Assembly (NCBI GenBank): GCA_963854835.1
Contig: OY978525.1
Span: 58,907,855 to 58,971,854 of the forward strand
Direction of reading: 5' to 3'
DNA length: 64,000 nt
Source of the DNA: Megamerina dolium
Taxonomy: Eukaryota > Arthropoda > Insecta > Diptera > Megamerinidae
Below, piece by piece: positions 58,763 through 64,000 of the stretch. The first letter of the stretch is position 1. Every line of letters begins with the position of its first letter. The position numbers and the translations under genes were made by a program. The notes below the pieces were generated by a model that was not told the origin of the DNA, did no database searches, and saw only the letters and a list, made by a program, of their open reading frames with translations.

Positions 58763-59125
58763 AATGAGTACAATAGTTACAATTAGAAAAGAGTAAGTAT
58801 GTGCAGAGAGTGAGTGAAGCTATAAAAAGAATAATAGTATGGTAGTTACGATAATGTAACTCGAGTGCACTGGTTGCTTTGCTTAAATTGAGTGGGTTGG
58901 CAACTCTCATACTTATATAAAATTTTCTCTTCTGGCCGCCCGTTTTGATTATTTTTTCTTTCTCAAGTTACACCTCAGAATATATAGACAGTCAGTGTCT
59001 ACTTATTAAGTTAAAACTAACACATCAAATAATGTTACTTTAAAATAGAAAAAAATTGGGTGTGCTATCATTCATTTAATGTAATAAATAAACAACACCT
59101 GAATTCGCAGCAGCAGCAGAAACAC
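58763..59125 (+). repeat. LTR-like repeat, segment order Y-X
   Basis: Segment Y (TGAGTACAATAGTTACAATT to GATAATGTAACT) then CGA then segment X (GTGCACTGGTTGCTTTGC to AATAAATAAACAAC), ending with GCAGCAGCAGCAGAAACA. It is the same two segments as 23802-24187 in swapped order. TATATAAAA and AATAAA in X support an LTR nature. Confidence 0.7.
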
Positions 59126-59265
59126 AAAACACATCATCACGTATAATATCAATACTAAACTACAACAACAGCACTGCACAAATAAATATCCCCACACTCA
59201 CACACAGCACTATCGCCTGGAGGAAGCAACCATCGTTGCAACGAGTCCACCTGGAACCCCAACCG
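59126..59265. other. Short unassigned A/C-rich sequence before the gypsy integrase
   Basis: A/C-rich with many CA words. No match elsewhere in the window. Confidence 0.35.
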
Positions 59266-59690
59266 CCACACAATCAGTTCCACCACATATTACACATCCA
59301 CAAGCAAATGGTTTTTTAGAATGAAGCTATAGACGTATAGCAGAATTCTTTAGGAATTGTGTTAAAGAAGATAGGTCTAATTGGGATCAGTGGTTAGCAT
59401 CAGCAATGTACGTAAACAATAATACCACCCTCTATAATATAGATAACAAAAATAGAAGTTAGAGTTAGTTACACAAAACCAAGAAAAGGCAAAGAAATCA
59501 GCTGAACTTCAGTACGATAAGGGGATCCGCCTTATAATTTTTAGAATAGGAGATAAAGTATTATTGAGAAATCAGACTAGGAAATATAAATGTTGTCCTA
59601 TATGGACTGGACAATTCGAAGTGATACATGTGAACAGTCCAGCAGCGACAACCATTAAAATCAGAGTAAATGGTAAAGCACCATAATAAT
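59266..59690 (+). pseudogene. Gypsy-type integrase, C-terminal part
   Basis: PPHITHPQANGFLE, a stop, SYRRIAEFFRNCVKED and NWDQWLASAMYVNNNTT form the integrase segment that follows the second catalytic aspartate. The Glu of HPQANGFLE is the third catalytic residue. After a frame change come AELQYDKGIR, FRIGDKVLLRNQTRKYK and WTGQFEVIHVNSPAATTI, the C-terminal SH3-like DNA-binding part. It is the direct protein continuation of the fragment ending at 23801. Confidence 0.75.
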
Positions 59691-60436
59691 TTTCATTTTC
59701 ATGAATAAGTAATTTTAATTTAACAAACCACAAAAACGGACAGTGTTTGTGGTGAAATAATACCGTATCCGAGTCAGATAATGAACAGCCATTATGGCGC
59801 CTGTAATTGAACGCTTAGACGTTATGCGACAATTAGCCTGATAGTATTAAAAAAAAATTTGTTTAAACAATATCAGACCAGCAAAAAACAACAAAGCTAG
59901 ATAACTATTGTTAGGATATAGCATACAGTATTTTGAAATATGACCAATTTGTTAAGCTTCACGTGCCTAAATCGATCATCGATAGTTATGGCTATATAAG
60001 ATAAGTTAAGCTTCACGACATAGAACAAAAAAAAGGTGTCATGTTCATGTGTATAACCGCATCTGTTACACTTCATTGCGTTGAATTGTATCATTTTAAC
60101 TATGCTAAATCAAACCTTCAATTTAATGCAAAAGTAATGGATTTCTTTTAGGCCTTATATGTATTTAAGAATTATACAAAAATAGCCTATGAGTCTGAGT
60201 CTTGTTCTAAATTGTGAAGTGAAAGCAATTGTAAAATACTGTGATCCTTACGAAGCCCTCTAGTAGTAGTGTAAAAGTATAAAAGCACGGTAATGAAATT
60301 ATAATCAAAGTATAAAAAAACCGAAATATCACTTCCAAATAAGGCGTTTTCTAATATATTGATATATACCTGGGCGTTTAAATGGTCTCATCAAGGATTG
60401 GGCATTGATTCATTTGATAGGTGGGTTTTAGGTGAA
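59691..60436 (+). other. Gypsy LTR-related sequence and RTE tail scrap
   Basis: At 60205-60310 the wording TACTGTGATCCTTACGAAG followed by a CCCTCTAGTAGTAGTGTAAAAG stretch parallels the 3' half of the LTRs at 3534 and 61527, so this is probably the 3' LTR of the gypsy copy whose integrase ends at 59690, from a related subfamily. At 59967-60001 GCCTAAATCGATCATCGATA and TTATGGCTATATAAG match the RTE 3' terminus. No open gene. Confidence 0.5.
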
Positions 60437-60487
60437 TAGGCGTTGTGTAAATGCTCTTTGGCCGAGCTTCTCTTCCATTACTGCGTA
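60437..60487 (-). mobile_element. SINE 3'-end scrap
   Basis: CTCTTTGGCCGAGCTTCTCT and TCCATTACTG match, in reverse, the AGTAATGGAAGAGAAGCTCG block of the SINE family. It is too short to show boundaries. Confidence 0.5.
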
Positions 60488-60880
60488 CCAATTTTAGGTC
60501 AGCAAAATTCTTCACTGAATCCGCCTAGAGGGTGCCGACTAGAAATAGATACCACAGTTTAACCTGTACGACGTCAGGCGGTATCTAGCTAAGATAAGGG
60601 TAAATTGGTGAGTGTTACTCTTCAATAGTACAGCATCTGACAATGTACCCTTATCATGATAGAGGGTAAGGCTGGATCAAGGTGTTAGAAGATCCGTGCC
60701 GAAGATCAATCTGGTTGGGGCCCCTTTCTCAAATAGCGCAGTCGCTAACGTGAGCTTACGGATACCTTGCGCCCTCTGTTCATTACGGCCTTGGCAAGGT
60801 AACGGTCAAAGCATATAGGATCGATGTAGATGTTGCTGAACAGTTTGCTTCGGCGATAGAGCCTATGGCCAGCTAGGCTG
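60488..60880. other. Unassigned sequence before the second R1/LOA-like LINE
   Basis: Slightly more GC-rich than its surroundings, consistent with the decayed ORF1 or leader of the LINE that follows, but no motif could be read. Confidence 0.35.
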
Positions 60881-60924
60881 ACATCAGTGACGTCGACAGC
60901 GTTAGTAATGAAAGAGGTTACACG

Positions 60925-63440
60925 TTCTCTGTTTCAGGTGTTGTGCGGTCTGCAAATAAACCTCCATTACAGTAAGGCAGCTTCGGTTGCACTCCTGAAT
61001 TGTCTGACGGAAGATCAGCCAGACTTCGTCGTCATTCAGGAGCCTTGGGTGAATGGAGGTCTCATATGTGGTTTGATGACACCTTGCTATAAGTTACGTA
61101 ACAACGATCAGCTGGGAGACGGGAAAGGACTGGTATTTGCTTGACCTGTTTTATTTCGCCGATGATGTTCCAGGACCACTACCAATGCAACTTATGCATA
61201 AGCTTCTGTTATGTAATGAAAGTTCAGAACCCACTTTCATAAGGCGAAATTGACAAGAAGCGCTAGATTTTACCTTGACTCTGGTCTCTGACTTTTTAGT
61301 CGACAGTGGAAGGTGTTAAATGAGCACTCATCCTCAGACCATCGTTATATTGAGATTACCTTTCAGGTGGTATCGCCCAGACCCATTAAATGTAGGAACC
61401 TTAAGAATACAAACTGCCAGATGTATTTACACGAGCTTAAGAAAAATCTTCCTACGAATCCACCTTTTCATTCTGATAATGGCGGTGCTTGGATGATCTT
61501 GTCAGGCTGTTTACAAATACATGTAGTGTTGCGAGCCAAAATATGAAATATGCACATATGCATATTTTGCCTCGCGACATATTTCCCGAAATTGTGAACT
61601 ACATATTTGTCCATACACATACCAACATTGCTCGAAGTTGTGATATACACAATCCATACTAATATAACTTATAATTGTGGAATATCAGAACATTGCGCCA
61701 ACTGAGTTGCAGCTCGGTGTGAAAATTCTGACAAAGCACTTTCCCACACAATTCGTAGTTCTGCATTTACGTAAGCATACCTGTGTAATCATACATGTCC
61801 AGACATTCCATGATAACTAAAATCACGCGGACTACTCATGTGTGTGAATATCAAAAGGTTGCTTTCTCGCATAATGGGTAATCGATCGTGTTCATACGTA
61901 CACACATACATACATACACACATGTGGTGTGAATATATTATTGTATGTTATATGTTGGTATGTGGGTAGATTGATATGTGGCTAGTATTATAAAAATGGT
62001 ATATAAGGTGCCAGCTTACGGAAGGCAGTCGCTTTTCAGTTGTGAGTCTTGTACCCAGTTGTGAAGTGCTAGCGCATAAGAAATTGTAAATACTGCTATC
62101 CTACGAGTATTAGTGTAAAGTGTGAAATTGGAAGTAATACCAGGAATAAAGCGAAAGCCCAAAATCGCAAGTATCGTATAATTGACAAACATAATTATTT
62201 TATTTCAGCTAATTAGTGTGATAGTCTTGAAGGATATTTAGGAGCTTAGGTGCAAATCTTGTGCGTTACATCCTTGAGTCTAGCCGTTAGGTACTTAGTG
62301 AGTGTTGTGGAAAAATAGTACACAACAGTAGAAAATCGCAAATACTAGTAATAGAAGGAAGAAGAAACTACCTTGGTGGTCCAGGCAACTCAATCTATTG
62401 CAAGTGGAGTGCAGAAAGCAATTCAATAGAGCGAAATCTTCCCGTGAGGAAAGAGGGTGGAATTGCTACTTTGAAAAGATCACATATAAGAAAGAACTGA
62501 GGTAACATTGAGAGCACTACGAAAGCCTCTCGATTAAGGAAAATTCTGTCAAAGTCAAATTTATTAATTGGATACAACCAAAACCTGATAGGAGCTTAAC
62601 GGAAGTCATTATTTCTCTAAACCTACTCTTTGACACATACTTTTCAGATATTTCCAGGTGCGAATCGGAAATGTTGGCCGTTGTCTCAGAAGCCAATATA
62701 GAATAATCTGTCAGGATCTTCAAATATTTTAAATCACCTGGGCCTGATGGGCTTTTCCAGGGCAGCTCCAATATTCTTTAGGGTAAATTAGAAACTTGCT
62801 GACAACTTATTTAAAGGTGCCCTATACCTAAATTATATTCCCATCTTATAGAAAGTGAAAGTTGTCTTTATCCCGAGGGCAGGCAAGATCACACTTATTA
62901 GTTTAAAAGATTATAGGCCTATCAGTCTGTCATCATTTATACTAAAAGCGTTAGAGCGGTTAATAGATATGTATATTAGAAATAAAAATACTTCATCGCA
63001 CCTTGCGAAATCATGGCATGCTTACTGCAAGGAAAAATCCACGGAAACGGTATAGAATCCACTTATCACAGAAGATGAGATCAATGGAAGATAACGAATG
63101 GAAGATAAGGAATATACGTTAGTAGCCTCCTTAGATATTGAGGGCGCTTTTAAAAACATAAAGGCAAGGGCAATAAGTGGCGCACTGATGGATCTGGGCA
63201 TGTTCTGAACTTTATTGGACAATTGCTTATAAGCAGGTACGTGAATTCAACGTTAGGGTGATCCACGGTGCGCATATTCGTCAGCCCTTAAGGCGGTGTG
63301 CTCTCTATCGTGGGTTTTGGCAATGAATATATTGTTGCAGAGCCCTGAGGAGAGGGGTTATCAGGTTGTTGCCTATGCGGATGATGTTGCGATTACATCA
63401 AGGGGAAATTTCCGATACCTTCTGTTATATTATGCAAGGC
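60925..63440 (+). pseudogene. R1/LOA-type LINE ORF2 remnants
   Basis: The endonuclease start LQINLHYSKAASVALLN and FVVIQEPWVNGG (60950-61060) is followed by LNEHSSSDHRYIEI (61313-61360), the C-terminal endonuclease site. After the LTR come the linker KLPWWSRQL and CRKQFNRAKS (62360-62450), RT LKDYRPISLSSFILKALERL (62905-62960), SLDIEGAFKNIKARA (63130-63175) and the catalytic VVAYADDVAITSRG (63360-63410). Numerous stops and frameshifts throughout. Confidence 0.78.
61527..62327 (+). mobile_element. Gypsy-type solo LTR (801 bp)
   Basis: Starts TGTTG and ends CAACA, a 5-bp inverted pair, flanked by the 4-bp duplication GTAG (61523-61526, 62328-62331), the usual length for gypsy. There is no internal sequence, so the element was lost by LTR-LTR recombination. 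Compared with the LTR at 3534 it has two extra blocks, around CATGTCCAGACATTCCATG and around TGTATGTTATATGTTGG. Confidence 0.9.
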
Positions 63441-63454
63441 AATCTTGCAATCTT

Positions 63455-64000
63455 GTGAAAGTCACTAATAAGAGTGGACGTGTTTGATAGAGTCGGAAGT
63501 TATTGTTTTCGGTAAAAAAAAAAAAAAAAAATTTTAATATTTTGCGAAAAGACGCTAAGAAACTCAAGGAGTTATTTCGGTGATTTGTTTTTTTTTTTTT
63601 AGAAAAAAAAAATAAAATAATATCGTTTGCAAACAATTTGTTTATAATATGAGTGTTCAGCGCTCTCCTCCCCGGCAACGGCAATCGCCTGTTAATGTGT
63701 GTGTAAACAATAATTTGCAATCACCCGCGCAAACCCGCCCGATAAGTGCATTATAAAAAAAAACAGTTGATACACACTGCACAAGTGAAAGTAACAGTGT
63801 TAATCTTTTACCTGTACATATTCCTCACTCTAACACTACATCAAAATTTGCAACAACAATAAATACAGACAAAAAAAATAGTTTGTTCTCTCGTGATATA
63901 CTATCTCCCTCTATACCGTGGAGTGTACAATGCGCTTCTCCTGCTGTAACACCAACAACATCAAAGCAAACAAATAACGGCCTTTCTACTGAAGTGCATG
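63455..64000 (+). mobile_element. Jockey-clade LINE 5' end, continues past the window
   Basis: Starts GTGAAAGTCACTAATAAGAG like the 42248 copy and shares its longer 5' UTR (CGCTAAGAAACTCAAGGAG). ORF1 ATG at 63649 opens SVQRSPPRQRQSPVNVC and is stopped at GCATTATAA exactly as in the 42.2-kb copy. It lies within the R1/LOA-like LINE. The remainder is outside the window. Confidence 0.92.

Larger units (their letters stand above)
60880..63454 (+). mobile_element. R1/LOA-type LINE, old copy split by a solo LTR and cut by a Jockey
   Basis: Endonuclease at 60890-61500, the solo LTR at 61527-62327, then linker and RT from 62340 to about 63445, where the Jockey 5' end begins at 63455. It resembles the copy at 15320-18640 but is diverged from it. 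Thumb, RNase H and 3' end are not in the window. Confidence 0.8.

Overview
The window looks like AT-rich, transposon-dense nuclear DNA of a higher (cyclorrhaphan) fly. The reasons are Jockey-, I-, RTE- and R1/LOA-type LINEs, BEL/Pao and gypsy LTR elements, a tRNA-derived SINE and a mariner whose D-D spacing fits the rosa lineage first described in tephritid fruit flies. A tephritid is possible, but species cannot be fixed from this sequence alone. I see no rRNA, free-standing tRNA gene or CRISPR array. Only one ORF (11110-11694, minus) looks like a possible host gene.

Layout. 1-5400: decayed Jockey 3' end, SINE, gypsy 3' end with its LTR, and an R1/LOA-type LINE fragment. 5400-8650: three RTE LINE pieces around (TA)n tracts. 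8716-10020: complete but stop-containing mariner. 10.6-12.6 kb: complex TA array, the candidate host ORF, a mariner relic and a SINE. 13.0-15.2 kb: decayed RTE. 15.3-18.6 kb: decayed R1/LOA-like LINE. 19.6-21.3 kb: candidate DNA transposon containing a relic of the repeat found at 55-58.7 kb. 22.6-59.7 kb: a nested stack of elements. 59.7-64 kb: LTR-related sequence, a second R1/LOA-like LINE split by a solo LTR, and the 5' end of another Jockey copy running off the window.

The nested stack is the main result. A gypsy integrase reading frame stops near 23.8 kb and resumes near 59.27 kb. Inside lies an I-type LINE on the minus strand (24720-51908, 12-bp target-site duplication, TSD) that is itself opened by a SINE (13-bp TSD), a BEL/Pao element (28194-47943, 5-bp TSD GAGAT) and a 5'-truncated Jockey (48271-50167, 11-bp TSD). 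The BEL element contains a deleted hAT (28959-30721, TSD CTGCAGAG), a second hAT (33386-40702, TSD GACATAAT) and a Jockey inside its 5' LTR (42242-47844). That second hAT contains a full-length Jockey with both ORFs open. The Jockey in the LTR contains a 5'-truncated RTE (TSD ACACACTG). When the inserts are subtracted the hosts shrink to sensible lengths: I about 5.1 kb, BEL about 5.0 kb, hAT about 2.8 kb, Jockey about 4.57 kb against 4.53 kb for its sister copy. I regard these arithmetic checks as strong support.

Two elements look potentially functional from their reading frames: the hAT transposase at 38374-40248 (perfect 11-bp terminal inverted repeats (TIRs) and 8-bp TSD) and the Jockey nested in that hAT (ORF1 36327-37940, ORF2 33682-36330). 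Most other coding pieces are pseudogenes. Limits: all family assignments are by eye from motifs, no database search was run, and boundaries without a TSD are approximate.
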